A stretch of DNA of 64,000 bases from positions 3,722,501 to 3,786,500 of the forward strand of contig OX359196.1 of NCBI GenBank assembly GCA_947172415.1, read 5' to 3'. A program made the translations under genes and the position numbers. Positions within the stretch are counted from its first letter, which is position 1; each line of letters starts with the position of its first letter. The DNA is from Chondrosia reniformis (lineage: Eukaryota; Porifera; Demospongiae; Chondrillida; Chondrillidae). Positions 1 to 11,742 of the stretch are shown one piece after another. A model generated the notes under the pieces. The model was not told the origin of the DNA and did not search any database. It worked only from the letters and a program-made list of their open reading frames with translations.

Positions 1-550
1 TTTCTTCGAACTTGTCCAGTGGGGTGGACACATAGTAGGAATGCTGCCTGCAGATACAAATCTACCAGGCACATGGGTGTCCCCTGTCTTTACCCATACT
101 GAGCAGTCATCCGGGAAATGATTTAAGATCTTTGTTCGGTGACAGAGATTATAGTCAAACTATTGTTTTTCCTTAAACTCCTTATCCAACGTCCTAAATT
201 CATTGAGGCATGACCACTGAGGAGTCAGTTGACTTGCTGTTTGTGGGACATCTGTTCTTGTCTTATTTCCTATAAGAAGCTCACTCGGACTGAGGTTACA
301 CCATGGAAGTGGAGTTGTTTGATAACTCAAAAGAGCCATATACGAACCTGAGTAACTCTTGGGAAGCTCTTTAATTAATTGTCTCGACCATTCTTTCCAC
401 CAATCCATTGCTTTGGGGATACCTTGGACTACTGGTGATGTGTCTGAACCCATACATGCTGGAAAATTCCTTCATCTCATATTTTTGGCAGTTGTCACTC
501 ATTAAAACCTGAGGCACTCCATGGCGAGAGAATATAGATTAAAGGGAGGT
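1..550 (-). pseudogene. Ty3/Gypsy integrase, C-terminal part, broken
   Basis: The reverse strand encodes the second half of a retroelement integrase, the enzyme that inserts element cDNA into the host chromosome. From about 540 downwards it reads a core segment with SDN (catalytic Asp), then HITSSPRYPQSNGLVER (catalytic Glu region). A frameshift near 385-395 follows, then a stretch with SYQTTPL and SELLIGNKTRTDVP, typical of the Gypsy integrase C-terminal half. An in-frame TAG at about 157-159 separates this from a further block (CHRTK, GRFVSAG) that runs to the window edge. The frameshift and stop show a dead copy. It is probably the left part of the same minus-strand Gypsy element whose gag and LTR lie at 5265-6080. 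Family call is by motif reading only. Confidence 0.8.
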
Positions 551-2089
551 GATGACCCTTTTAGAGGTTGACTTTGATGTCGTCGGAATTGGAGGCTGTG
601 GTTTCGAGCTGACAAGAGAATGGGTATTGTCTAGTTCAACCCCCCCGAGGGAGCAGGATGCTTAGGCCTTCGTGTGGCATCCTGCGGCTAAATCAGCCTC
701 CCTGCCAACATGCTAGTTTCACTGGGTTACGTTGCACTCTAAAAATGTAGATTTTCAAGACAGGCTCTGGCCTAGGTGCACCAGTGGTGAAGAAAACCCT
801 GGGTTAACCAAAATAGGTGATTCCACTGGTGCCTCACAGGTAGATGTACCAGAATGTAATAGCCCTTCATCGGTCCCCGTGTTGGCCAACCAAGCTCCTG
901 GACACCTAGGAAATGGCTAGGGCACTAATTGATTGCTATGAGCAATCTGAATCCCAAAGAGGTGGCTATCTGAAGCATATTGAGCGGGAATACCTGAGCA
1001 AATACCCAAATTTGCCTTTGACCAGTCGACACAGGTAGAACATGTGCAAATCGCCCACAAAAAGGGCCTTTTGTGGTTTTACAAGAATTTGTTTATATAA
1101 CAGTGTCTCACAATTAAATGCATAGGTTGGTCATGCGCATGGTAGGTGACTTGATCTATGATTCATTTTGACAAATAAAATTATTAAAGTACAGACACGT
1201 TTTATCTCTTTTGTTTCTTAGGCGATAAGTTTTACTTCGCAACGGATGGCTTAAACAACTCGTTGATCAATCAAATCTCCAAATAGACTGTCAAAAGAGG
1301 ATACGTATTCAATGACGTCATAATTACCTCGTGACCTCAGTATGACTTCAGCTTGGGCAATATCTTTTATACCTCTTAAGTTGTTCTTAAAACGTGGTCA
1401 GGTAAATGAAGACTTAGTGCTACCAAACTTTTTTGGCTGGTTAATCAAAGGTAAAACTAAATTTTCACCGTGTATAATTTTGATAGCTTGTACCGTTGCC
1501 GAAATGTGCAAGTGATTTCATATGATTTCTTGTAAAATTATCTGAAAAGCTGCATATCTCGGGAACAAAGTAATATTTTAAAATTATATGCGGTGAAAAT
1601 TTAGATACTTTTGTGCAAAGTCTTTTGAAATTGGTATTATTACTTTAAGTCGTCATTGAAACAACACCGCGTTTTCACTGGAAGCTTTTTTCTTATGATT
1701 GACTAAATCATTAAATCCATCATTAAATATAATATCTGTAAAAACAAAGGTATTTTCCAATACTATAAGTGTTATTGCATTTATAAAAATTGTTTTCAAT
1801 GTCCACTCTAAGACAGAGGGTGAAAATAGGAGTAACTTAAAGACTTTGTTTAGGTGGCCATTTTGTTTTTGGCCACAATATGCACATGTGCTACCTGCGG
1901 AACCCTTGCCTGTCAAGCTAAAAGGAACTTGGCAGAAGACGGAGTACTGCAAGTAACGGATAGCCGAGATTTGGATTTGGCTAATGATACACCGCAAGGT
2001 GCCTCTTGAAGGAGAAGGATCCAAGGGGTGATCTGGAACCTTCAGAGAGATAATATCCTCATGGAGCTTTACCGAGAAAGTATAAGCCC

Positions 2090-3180
2090 ATGGAAAAGTG
2101 GTATGCTGAGCGGTTGTACCAGGCATGGAATGTTGACCATAAAACCACAAAGGTAGCGCTAACTGCAAGAATCCAAAGAGGTCAAGGTCTCTTGAGACTA
2201 AACCTGGTGGAATCTGACTCTCGTGGTGTAGCCACCCTAACTAGGACTGTGGAAGAAGATGTGGGAGCCCAGGGACAGGAGGAGCTCCACCAAGTTCAAG
2301 CTGGGGCTGAACAAAATGGTGAGCTGCCTACAAGCCCTATTGAAACTCCCACACATGATCACCCCAGTCCCAGGACAAGTGGAAATGATTATTTTATGCA
2401 ACTTTTAGGAAAAGCAAAAGATGCCTGTCTTAGAAAGAAACCTGGAGATTTCTCTAATAGAAAATCCTGTGGGGTGGTGGGGTTCAACCATGTAGACACA
2501 GCACTACTTCAGGAGGCCAATGAGTGGGTGAAGTAAGAAGGCCCTAGGTCAGCCTAGCACCTCAACTGCATGGTCTATTTTGTTGCTATGGCTGTGAGGG
2601 GAAAACAACCAAAAAATCAAAGCCATGCAACCAGGGAAGGAAATCGGACAAATCAGAAGGGTAGTAAGAGACAGAAAGGTCACGTAAGTTACAGGGTCTT
2701 AGGTTTAGAAGACTGCTTGCCTGGTTGGATGTGGAAATAGCGCGTCAACAGAATAATAATCCTATGATCAAACGCCAGAAAGCACCGTGAAGAAAGCTTC
2801 GGAGGGAGTTCCATTCATTTAACCTGAATGTGCATGTCAGAGCTCAGAAAAGGACACTGGGGAAACTCAGGGTCTGGACCCAACAAGAGGGAATATCAGT
2901 TGAACGCAGTATATTCCAGTAGCAAAACCACCTTTGGAATACCCAAAGGAAGTTCTGGATGAATGGCAATGTTCCAACCTCCAATGAAGCCCCCTCAATC
3001 GAGGTAGTAGAGACTTTTGGACAAACATTGTAGGTACTGTTGGTAAGGTCAACAAAGATGATCCAGGGTTGAAAGAATGGCTAAAGGAAACCAAAAAATG
3101 GGTGGGTAGAACCTCCTCTGAAGGTTCCGATAGCATTGATGAGACTATACTGAGGAAAGCCTTGAAAAAGCACAAAGCTG
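2090..3180 (+). pseudogene. N-terminal debris of the R2-like ORF
   Basis: An open stretch of 148 codons (2090-2536) begins EKWYAERLYQAWN and runs into a low-similarity linker rich in Gln and Glu. A second readable stretch lies near 3020-3180 (WLKETKKWVG, LRKALKKHKAGQ). Both are in the orientation of the reverse transcriptase that starts near 3480, but stops and frame changes separate them. I recognise no domain; the assignment rests on position and strand inside the element. Confidence 0.4.
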
Positions 3181-3479
3181 GTCAGTAACCCTAATCCACA
3201 CTTTTTGGTTGAAAACACTCCCCTCTGCACAGTCTGCCTTGGAAGATGTACTACGGAGGGTGGTGAGTGGAGATCTGCCAGTCCCAGACTAGCTTACAAG
3301 GGGTTGTACTCTACTCACCCCCGAAAAGGGTGACCCGAAAAGTGCGGCCAACTTCTGACCAATTACATGCCTCAACACAATGTAGAAGGCTGTCACAGCA
3401 TACATTGTATCAGAACTACTAACTTATAACTACACTAATGATCTTTTACTTTTACTAAAAGGGAGGTGGGGCTGTGTGG

Positions 3480-5263
3480 ACTGTCTACTGGTGGATCAAA
3501 CAATCGGTCTAAAAGCCAAAATTGCTGACAAGCCACTTAGTGTGGCATGAAGAGAGTCCCTCACCAGTGGGTGATGAAGGTGCTGAAAACCATCAAATGC
3601 CCAGGTTGGATCCGGAGGTCAGTGGAGCTCTTTTCCACACACTGGGCTACTGTGCTTGAGTTGAAGACTGCGGGGAAGGTGGTTAGGAACACCCCTGTAA
3701 AATATAGCAAATATTATAGGGGACTCTTCCAAGGAGACTCCTTTATTGCCACTCCTTTTTCGTCCAGGCGCTCCCATATCCCAAGTGTTTAACAGAACCG
3801 AGGGTTACACCCTATGGCATGATGGGGAAAGGAACATCATGTCATACTAGCTTGTTGTACATGGATGATCTTAAGATATATGCTGGAGGGCTTGATAAAC
3901 TGAGGGAAGCCATGGAATGTGTGGAGAAAACCTCAAATGCTTGGTTTGGAGTGAGAAAGTGTGGAAAAGCTCACATGCAAAGGGGGAAAGGTCTGGCTGT
4001 TCCAGACAATCCTGAACACAGTGAAGAATCCATAAGGAGCCTTGAAAAGGGTACAACTTATAAGTACCTAGGGCTTGAACAACTTTTTGAGGTAGATGAC
4101 AGCAAGGTCAAAGCTTGCTTTATCAATGAATTGAGTAGGAGACTCCACAAAGTGTGGAGCTCTCACCTCAATGGTAAGAATGCTGCAGAAGCCTCTAACA
4201 TGTTGTGTGCCTCTCTATTGAGATACTCCTACCCAGTTTTAAATTGGACTCAACGTGAGCTTCCAAAGCTGGACCGAATGGTGAGAAAGATCATGAGAAA
4301 GTACCAGTGTCATCACTCTAACTCTGCCATTGAGAGAGTGAACTTGCCTCGTTCTCAAGATGGTAGAGGGCTCTGTAGTTAGTTTACCTTTGGATCACGA
4401 CAGGGCTGTTGTGAATCTGGCAAGATACCTCCATACTGCAAATGATCCACTCACAGCTGTTGTGGTTAAACACCAAAAATGGCTGGAGTGCTCAAAGCAG
4501 AGGAGGACTGTCTTAATAGAGGACAGATTGATACTGGAAAGCCACTGTATAGAACTAGAACCGGAAATGTAGCTAAAGACAGATCCCTCACAAGAGAGTG
4601 TAGGAGAATGTTGTAGAGTGGCATGTGAACTCCGGGAGGAACAGACTGAAAAGTTAAAATGTAACCTAGCCGAAAAGTCCCCCCAGGGCTCATCCCACAG
4701 ATAAGACACAAATAGGGAGTCTTATGAGTGGCTTTCTGTGGGGAGACTCAGACCTCAAACTAAGGCTCTGATTGTCGCAGCCCAAGATGATGTGCTGCAC
4801 ACTAAGTGGTACCGAAACAGGATTCTGAGGAATTCTAGCCCCCTAATATGCAGAGAATGTGGCAAGGCTATGGAAACAGTCAAACACATACTAAACATGT
4901 GTGAACCCAAGGGATTTTCTCTCTACAAAGAGAGGCATGACCGGGCAATACTGAGAGTGTTGTTGAGATTGTTGAAAGAATATGGATTCAAGCAGGAAGA
5001 GCCCTGGTATATACAAACTAGAAGCAAAACCAGTTTATGAGAATAAGTCTGTCAAAATCTTGTGGGATCCTAGTATCCCTACAGATGAAGAAATGACAGA
5101 AAGAAGGCCAGATTTAGTGATTGAGGATTGGCTATGTAAGTCCATCTTCATTATTGAGATTTCAGTTCCTACTGACAACAATCTTAATGGAAGATGGCAA
5201 GAGAAGTTCCAGAAGCTGGTGGCTGAGATGAGGAAACAATTTAGGGGCTACCGAAATAATTGA
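3480..5263 (+). pseudogene. R2-like reverse transcriptase plus zinc knuckle plus REL endonuclease, frameshifted
   Basis: Broken in at least four pieces. Piece 3547-3792 has the RT motif YRGLFQGDS (the usual P is lost, then a frameshift). Piece 3819-4382 has the active-site box LLYMDD and the thumb motif KYLGLEQ, then HSNSAIERVNLPR...GRGL, typical of R2/NeSL-type LINEs. Piece 4738-5040 has a CCHC knuckle (CRECGKAMETVKHILNMC). Piece 4982-5263 has RRPDLVIEDW and FIIEISVP, the core of the PD-(D/E)XK restriction-like endonuclease that nicks the target in this group. The two last pieces overlap in different frames, marking a frameshift. R2, NeSL and HERO cannot be separated by eye. Confidence 0.8.
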
Positions 5264-5264
5264 A

Positions 5265-5514
5265 AAAAGTTGTCAAACTGTTCCATGACTGTTGCGTACT
5301 TTTTCTTGTCGTCCTCGGATATGTGGGTTGACCTCAAGACATCCTCAGCGCTCTCACCCAGGCAATAAAGCAAGGTACAAACCTGTCGTTCGTCGGATTC
5401 TGAACACAATCCGGAAGCTGAATGGTATTGCTGGAATCTCCTCTTACATCTAGTCCACTTGTTGGGGTTTCGAAAGTTAAAGCGACCAGGGGCTTGCAAC
5501 TGTAGGCTAGCCAT
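5265..5514 (-). pseudogene. Ty3/Gypsy gag, N-terminal fragment
   Basis: The reverse strand starts ATG at 5514 and encodes about 84 residues with GRFNFRNPNKWTRCKRRFQQY and ASGL...QVCTLLYCLGESAEDVL, the pattern of the N-terminal gag (capsid-like) region of Gypsy elements, whose product builds the cytoplasmic particle for reverse transcription. The reading runs only to about 5265, where the R2-like LINE abuts it; normal gag continues well beyond. The start codon sits just downstream of the primer-binding site at 5530-5546, as expected for a first ORF. Confidence 0.75.
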
Positions 5515-5529
5515 TCGCTAACTATGGGG

Positions 5530-5546
5530 ATCCCACTCTGACACCA
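5530..5546 (-). promoter_or_regulatory. Primer-binding site of the Gypsy element (tRNA-Leu type)
   Basis: On the minus strand the 17 bases TGGTGTCAGAGTGGGAT match the complement of a tRNA 3' end including CCA. The series TGGTGTCAGAAGTGGGAT is the usual tRNA-Leu form, and one base is missing here. It lies directly after an LTR end (..GACA) and 16 bases before the gag ATG, which is the right arrangement. Confidence 0.7.
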
Positions 5547-6080
5547 TGTCAAAATCAGTTCACCCGAGCACCACTCAATTTTAATAATTAATATAATACA
5601 ATACAGATATATATATATATACATAAGGACAACTTCCGATCATATAGTCCAAACAGTATATAAATCAATTGGGTCAGCTTGCATAATGCCACAGTATCCT
5701 TCCTCATCCTCTGTAATAGTGTAGTTAACGGCCTCCATATATGGAAGTATGCAAGTACATGCTTACATTAAGAGAATCAGTTGCAGTTAGTGATTGTTCT
5801 GCAGCCTTCCTGTGATATCCACAGGAACATTGGAATTCTTTTCCAAGGACATTAGTGGTTGCTAGGTGAAACTATTTTCTAGGACACCTGTCAGTTCCTT
5901 TCCCCTTCGAGATTCCTTTGCTGGCTTTTGGCTTTTATGAAAGGTAAAAACTCCCAATAAGAAGTCTTCTCCATAGTAACTTTCTGATGGTCCAGTCTTT
6001 GGCATACATATGCTTCATCGTTGAAACTGCAGCTTGTGTGCACTACTGCTCTATACATACTGTCCATAGATGTCCGCATT
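5547..6080 (-). repeat. 5' LTR of the Gypsy element (outer edge uncertain)
   Basis: The inner LTR edge is precise: plus strand TGTCAAAATC starts at 5547, so the minus-strand LTR ends in ..TTTTGACA next to the primer-binding site. An AT-rich TATATA stretch at about 5606-5622 could be the promoter. The outer edge is set at about 6080, where a different LINE tail begins; the partner LTR would lie left of the window, so it cannot be compared. Confidence 0.45.
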
Positions 6081-6229
6081 CTTGAGCAATTTAGTGATGG
6101 GGTAAGAGCCAGATTGTTAAAAGAGTAATCGATTACATTTTAGCAAATAATATAAGGGTTGACTGGGTCTCAAAGATTGTTAGCATATTTGATAAGTTGA
6201 AACTAGGGGACCCTATATACTGACTGTAA

Positions 6230-6716
6230 GAGCCTATCCAGCAAAGAGTTTAGAGAAGTAGTATTCAGTTGTCTTAACAGAGAGCTACAAAGTGAATGGA
6301 AGGAAAGTATAGCTAGTTGCAGTAAACTGCAGGACTTAGCTGGCCTACTGGCTGTTGAGGAACCTAGTTATAGTACTGATATTAGAAATAGAGAAGTTAG
6401 AAGTCTTATTATTAAGATAAGAGGAGGCACAGCCAGACTGAGAGTAGAGGAGGGTATATGGTCTAGAATAGAGAGGAGTGAGCGTCTTTGTCAGCACTGT
6501 GAATACAGGAAGTAGAAGACAGTAGCCACTTCATTCTTAGGTGTGAAAAGATCAGTGATGAAAGAAGTAGTTTGTTTGAGGATTTAAGAGAGAGAGTTGC
6601 TGAATTTGATAGTGAGCTAGATAGTGAAAACCTGTTAGAGGCATTGACTGAGGCTTGCAGGAGTACTAAAATCGGGTTTTTAATACTAAATATGTGGAAA
6701 AGACGAAACTACGTCG
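6230..6716 (+). pseudogene. LINE ORF2 C-terminal end (Jockey/CR1-type zinc region)
   Basis: A readable stretch encodes RNREVRSLIIKIRGGTARLR, then SERLCQHCE and, after a one-base frame change near 6510, VEDSSHFILRCEKI, ending with a stop near 6714. This is the cysteine/histidine motif that follows the reverse transcriptase in many APE-type LINEs (CxxC..H..C). No RT or endonuclease core is present, so this is a 5'-truncated insertion, as is common for LINEs. It is followed by a ~350-bp 3' UTR and a trinucleotide tail. Confidence 0.65.
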
Positions 6717-7063
6717 GATAATAACCCCATGGCTCCCTCCCTTGTATATATTTCATATTTCATATATCTCCTGGATACCTTATTTTCTTTCTTTTATTAC
6801 CTTTATTGTATACATACATCAATATTATCTACATTACCCACATCATCCCACTCTGCAAATCACCCTTCATCCTTTATTTCACCTAAACTATAATATAATC
6901 CAACACCTCCGAACTCGTTGCTTGTGTATGTAACTGTCTGGGAAGTGCGGCCTGGTAGCCTTAAGTGGCGATGGTTTATACGTGTTCAGGTATAGCCCTG
7001 TGCCCCTTAACCACCTCTGGTTTGCATCTTATATATACATTTATATGTTGTATGCATGGCCAC

Positions 7064-7091
7064 TATAATAATAATAATAATAATAAATAAT
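7064..7091. repeat. (ATA)n microsatellite, LINE tail
   Basis: About nine ATA units, nearly perfect, at the 3' end of the truncated LINE. Confidence 0.85.
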
Positions 7092-7509
7092 ATATACTAC
7101 TACAATGCTGACTCTATGTGCCAAGACAGCAACCACAATAACAACACTGAGTCACTCAATCACAGAAGTCTAAACTGATCATGACCTTTATGTGCTTTAC
7201 TGTAAATGGTATTCTACTTTTGCAATTCTTGTATACTTATATCTGCAGAAGTTGCATGCATTTGTTATGTTTGTACATAGTGTTGTTCTTTGTATGCATT
7301 TATGTATTAAAACTGAGCTCCTCCATCTCTTCTGAAGTTATATAAAGAGGCATACGTATGTTTATAGTCCTTGAGTGGTTCCTTAATCACATCGTCACAC
7401 TTAGTCACTGCTGTGCTTTCCAGTTAATTTTTAATTTCCTCTTTTCCACATTTAGTCACTACTTGCCAGGATTCACAATTATGAAGCAAGCATATCTATA
7501 TCTATACAT

Positions 7510-7684
7510 GAATTTGCTATTTGCGTGCCTTCTGGATCTGTTTATGTATGGTGAAATTAACCATACACAATTTGCTATTTGCATGCCTTCTAGATCTGTT
7601 TATGTATGGTGAAATTAACCATACACAATTTGCTATTTGCATGCCTTCTAGATCTGTTTATGTATGGTGAAATTAACCATACAT
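7510..7684. repeat. 58-bp tandem repeat, 3 copies
   Basis: Three head-to-tail copies of a 58-bp unit containing TTTGCATGCCTTCTAGATCT and ending in AACCATACA. Copy 1 differs at a few positions (GCGTGCC, CTGGATC); copies 2 and 3 are almost identical. Each unit contains a short palindrome, TATGGT..ACCATA. No protein is supported. Confidence 0.9.
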
Positions 7685-7689
7685 AATTT

Positions 7690-8480
7690 TGTAGTGTATA
7701 GAACCATAGGACCATAGAACCACACTTCAGGCAATGTATACGTGCTATTCTCTACAGTATATAAGGTTATACTTGAGTAAATCCGTTTTTAATGTTGATC
7801 TGCCACAACAACTTATGATTCTTAGTCACACACCCGCTTGCCAACTAGCTACTTTCCTCATCTGAAGTTATATCATTCATGAATTTAAAGCAAGCAAGCA
7901 TCTTTACGACTGGAGCTAGCAATTTTTGTATAGCTAGGTCATTTCTAACTCGATATATTGTTTGTGTGTTCAACTTTCTCAAGGTACCTATTCTAATAAT
8001 CAATATACTGTTTGCGCTCCATCGAGAGGCCATTCTAAATGTAATAAGTGAATAAGTCTACCAGCATTTGAAGGCCTATAGAATGGAATTCTAAATAGCT
8101 TAAGTAAACTTACGCATTTTGTTGGCCGTAACGTCTCTGTCATTTGGCGTGAAGCAAGATGTTTCAAATTGAACGCCTTGTTTTGTGAAAACAGCCGTGC
8201 ATGCAAGACGTTCCAATGTTCCAAAATTTGGAGAACTCTGTCGGTGGCGGAGCGAATTAAAACGATCAAGTGTCCGATAATACATGGTGTTCAATAATTG
8301 ATTTTTTACTTTACTAAGGGAAGAACGCGCTCTGAGGATGCCAGCATCTTGCTGACTTGGCATGGATAGTGGACGATAATTGCATGGGACCCGATAGACT
8401 TCAAGACACTCGCTAATCTCTACCCACTAGACGTCGGACTTCGAATCTTGGTAGAGAACGATTATGGGTTATAATAGAGG
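7690..8480. other. No gene recognised
   Basis: Unique-looking sequence between the tandem repeat and element E1. Short open frames occur on the minus strand (7845-8363), but they overlap in different frames and show no family motif. I support nothing here. Confidence 0.5.
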
Positions 8481-8836
8481 AAGTGATCGATCATCGGACA
8501 CCATCAAACATCGGACACTATTAGACAAACAAAGGACTCACTAACGGCGATTGTGACACGATAGGTTGAAGCAACAAAGCGCACTTCCATAGACAAGAAA
8601 TCAGGCTTTAATTCCTCCGTGTATACGCATGGCAGCCAAGAAAGTGGGCTGGCCGAAAATATTGAAGATCGAACACTTTTTGGACGGCGGACTTGCTCTT
8701 TTCACGACGATTTGAAAAAAATGAGCAGTCGTATACGATTAATTGAGACTAAGTAGAGTCCTTTATAGCCTCCAGAAAAGCCTACAACTACAATAATTAT
8801 TATTGCTTTGGTCGCCATTTAATTATAATTAGCGGC
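8481..8836 (+). repeat. E1 left terminal inverted repeat
   Basis: About 355 bp, pairing with 12268-12638 over its length. Shared blocks include AAGTGATCGATCATCGGACA, GACACGATAGGTTGAAGC, ATACGCATGGCAGCCAAGAA, TCGTATACGATTAATT and the inner edge AATTAGCGGCCAT. Confidence 0.8.
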
Positions 8837-9011
8837 CATCTTATAGCTTTCATTTAGCGCATGCGCATTGCAAACTTCAGATCACAGCGATTACTAACTC
8901 ATTCATTCTTTACGTACAAGTAACAAATTTTATTACTAGAACTTGGTAAGTTTCCTTTTAGAAGAAGAGTATTTTCCCATGTCTAGTATAAGCATAGTCC
9001 ACACAAGCTGA

Positions 9012-10570
9012 TTGCCAGCCACATGTATGCATCTGCAAATGTTAAACTTCACTGTTATTCAAGTGTTTGTGTTTATGTATATCTACAGGGCTAGTATCAT
9101 TTATAAAGGCTCAGGCATATGGAGCAAGCACGAGCACTGTGCAGCCTCATGCTCCAAGCTTGCACAGTCGTGTGATTTCATCATGGGCCATTGTGAATGG
9201 ATATGCATTGCATTATCAACCACAGATCCACAATTGATGTCAACCCACCAAGTTCGTTACAAGGCATGGGACAATGACAGTATGAAAGGAGCAATGATAG
9301 GTGTTATAGAGAAGGGAATGTCAATTCGAGAGGCTGCAGAACGACACAATGTACCCAAGAGTACACTAGGTGACCACATTTCAGGTAGAGTACTGCCAGG
9401 CATCAAAAGTGGTCCACGGTCACATTTGATGGTAGAAGAAGAGTCAGAACTAGTAAAGTTTCTGTTGCACTCATCTTCCATAGGATATGGACGTACACGA
9501 AAAGATGTAATGGCAATTGTTAAAGGATTACTACTTGTAAAGGAACAAAAGAACATTGAAATTTCAAATGGTTGGTGGGAAAGATTTATCAAACAGCACC
9601 CTGAACTTTCACTTCGCACACCAGCAACAATCTCTATAGCTAGAGCTAAAGCAGCTGATCCCCAGTCCATTCATGCTTACTTTGATATTCTAGAAGAGAC
9701 TTTGGCACAGAATAAACTCACTGATAAATCATGTCAAATTTTTAACATGGACGAAACAGGCATGCCGATGGATATAAAGCCTTCAAGGATCATCCATTTA
9801 AAGGGAATTAGAAACCCATCTTATATATCAAGTGGGAATAAGTCCCATATAACTGTGGTTGGTTGTGTAAGTGCTGCAGGACAATGTTTACCACCTATGG
9901 TTATATTCAATCAAAAGAAACTAAAGCCAGAAATAGCTACTGGAGAAGTAAGTGGAAGACTCTATGGCCTTTCCCAAAATGGTTGGATGGACCAAATATT
10001 GTTCAAATTATGGTGTGAACGTCATTTCTTGCGATATGCTCCAGCTGCTAGACCACTGCTACTCTTATTGGATGGACATTCTTCTCACTACTGCCCAGAC
10101 ACCATAAAATATGCTGCTTCTGAAAAGGTTATTATTTTCACCTTGCCACCAAATACAACTCACCTAACTCAGCCTTTGGACAAGGGTGTGTTTGGGCCTT
10201 TGAAAACACATTGGAAAAATGTATGCCATCATTTTTTGGCAACCCATCCGGGAATGGTAGTCTCACGCTATTCATTCTCTGCACTATTTAGTGAGGCTTG
10301 GCTAAATGCTATGAGTGCAAGAATATTATATCTGGCTTCCGCACAACAGGTGTATACCTTCTGAGTATAGAGGCACTGCTTCCACCTGATAATAATAGTA
10401 AAAGCTTAGCAGAACAAACAGGAATTGCTTATATTCCATTTTATACACCATTGAATCGCACTGTTCATCCTCCTGTGCAGAGTCCAAAGTTTTCAGAAGA
10501 GCAACTAGAAAAATTCCCATGGGCATACAATGAAGAATCCACAGAGCTAATTGCAGATGAAGAATATTAG
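9012..10570 (+). pseudogene. Pogo/Tigger-like DDE transposase, one frameshift
   Basis: Cuts and pastes the element. The long frame from 9012 (450 codons) contains an HTH_psq-like DNA-binding region (residues 90-130: SIREAAERHNVPKSTLGDHI), then the DDE_1 core: FNMDETGM (D247), LLLLDGHSSHY (D354) and LTQPLDKGVFGP (D390). The real start is more likely Met76 (9237, STHQVRYKAWDN), since the first 75 residues look like read-through. At about 10319-10325 a one-base slip moves the frame. The downstream frame (to 10570) continues with the conserved NIISGFRTTGVY, and the C-terminal tail ends in a TAG stop. Apart from this slip the protein looks complete. It belongs to the Tc1/mariner-pogo superfamily, near the CENP-B/Tigger-like DDE_1 family. 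Confidence 0.85.
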
Positions 10571-10782
10571 AAGTGGGTTGAAGTGTACCACCCACAAAAG
10601 GAAGTGTCTCTGGATTCCAGTTATATATATCGTGCAATATCCTGCTGCGTGAATGCCAAAAAGTGTAGGGGCGGAGTGTATAAATTATATTGAGATATGC
10701 ACATAGCATAATATAACATTCAGGTTATATTCAACTTGTAATTTAAATATATATAGACATACATGATCTTCCTGGGCCAAAA

Positions 10783-11742
10783 GTGATTGAAATTGATGAA
10801 GAGGCTACCACTCCTGAAAGTTTTAAGAATATGTGGTGGTTGAAAGAAATGAACGTATCTAAATCAGATGAGCAGGCTCTCCTATCAGCAAAAGAATTGC
10901 CCGAAAACATTTATATTGCTTCACAGATGCTACTCAAAAAGCAATATCCCCATATAGAATCACTGCAGGATACATTTAAGGGCAAATTTTTGTCATTTCA
11001 ACCAGTTCGTGAAAAGAAAATGTCAGTGCAGATTTTGCATACAGGTATGTAGTCTTCAAGTATTAATTTATTCAAGCATATACTAATTTGTATTTATAAT
11101 GATTTGTTTATATATAAGCTTTTTATCTTGTCAGGTGACTAGGGTCTGTGTGGCAACACAAAGAGAGTCAAACTCCTCTGAGGTGCAGTTGTTCGATAGC
11201 CTTGTTGCTTCAAAGGATGTTGGCCGTCTTATTGTCCTACAAGCTGCCTGTTTATATAAAAAGTATTCTCAAACGGGAAATTTAAGGAGACAATACATGC
11301 CATCCCAACAGCAAGATGGTATAGTGGATTGTGGACTATTTGCCATTGCTTTTGCAGTTGAGTTTAGTCAGGGCAGAAGGCCAGGAAAAGCAACTTTTGA
11401 ACAAAAGAAAATGAGAAAACATCTACATCAATGTCTTATGCAAGGGCCTTGAGATCATTTCCCACCAAGAAGTTAGCAAAAATCATCATACGCCGAAAGA
11501 GTACAAGGGTTATTTCTTATAAACTCTACTGCTACTGCTTCATGCCAGATACTTATGAGACTGATATGATCCAATGTGGAAAATGTGTGAGATGGTTCCA
11601 CTTCACCAGCGTAGGAATAGAATATAAACATGCTATTCCCAAAGTCTGGAAATGTCCCAAATGCCAGGGTCTGCAAATTGGTTCAAATGCACTTGCAAAA
11701 CCAATAGAATTTACTTCTGCAACAGCCAGCAAGAAAGCATAG
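10783..11742 (+). pseudogene. ULP1-type cysteine protease plus PHD finger (E1 copy), decayed
   Basis: Related to the intact gene in E2 (13902-19908). Exon 10783-11047 encodes the N-terminal protease half (ELPENIYIASQMLL, KKMSVQILHT), ending at a GTATGT donor. The next exon begins near 11137 and reads VCVATQ, LFDSL (catalytic Asp) and QQQDGIVDCGLFAIAFA (Gln-x5-Cys active site). The catalytic His-Trp expected before VCVAT is missing: the bases GACTAGGGTC look like a small deletion of CAC-TGG. After CLMQG the frame shifts, and 11431-11742 encodes a PHD-like finger (YCYC, QCGKC, WFH, CPKC) in which one ligand Cys after the His is Ser. ULP1 proteases remove SUMO or ubiquitin-like tags; PHD fingers read histone H3 tails. 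This copy should be inactive. Confidence 0.8.

Larger units (their letters stand above)
560..5265 (+). mobile_element. R2/NeSL-type non-LTR retrotransposon, degenerate
   Basis: A plus-strand LINE with a C-terminal restriction-like endonuclease. The 5' part (about 560-1000) has a run of C and GC-rich sequence and one conserved-looking stretch (GGYLKHIEREYLSKYPNLPL), which I guess to be the N-terminal region. About 1000-1950 is AT-rich, with no gene I can see. Coding debris resumes at 2090 and continues through the reverse transcriptase to the nuclease. The last codons end in TGA at 5261-5263, directly followed by a short A-run and then Gypsy gag sequence on the opposite strand, so the 3' UTR is nearly absent. 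The 5' boundary is approximate. Confidence 0.65.
6230..7091 (+). mobile_element. 5'-truncated LINE insertion
   Basis: C-terminal ORF remnant, AT-rich 3' UTR and an (ATA)n tail at 7064-7091. A simple-repeat tail instead of poly(A) is usual for CR1/L2- and RTE-like LINEs. The 5' limit is only where readable coding begins. Confidence 0.55.
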
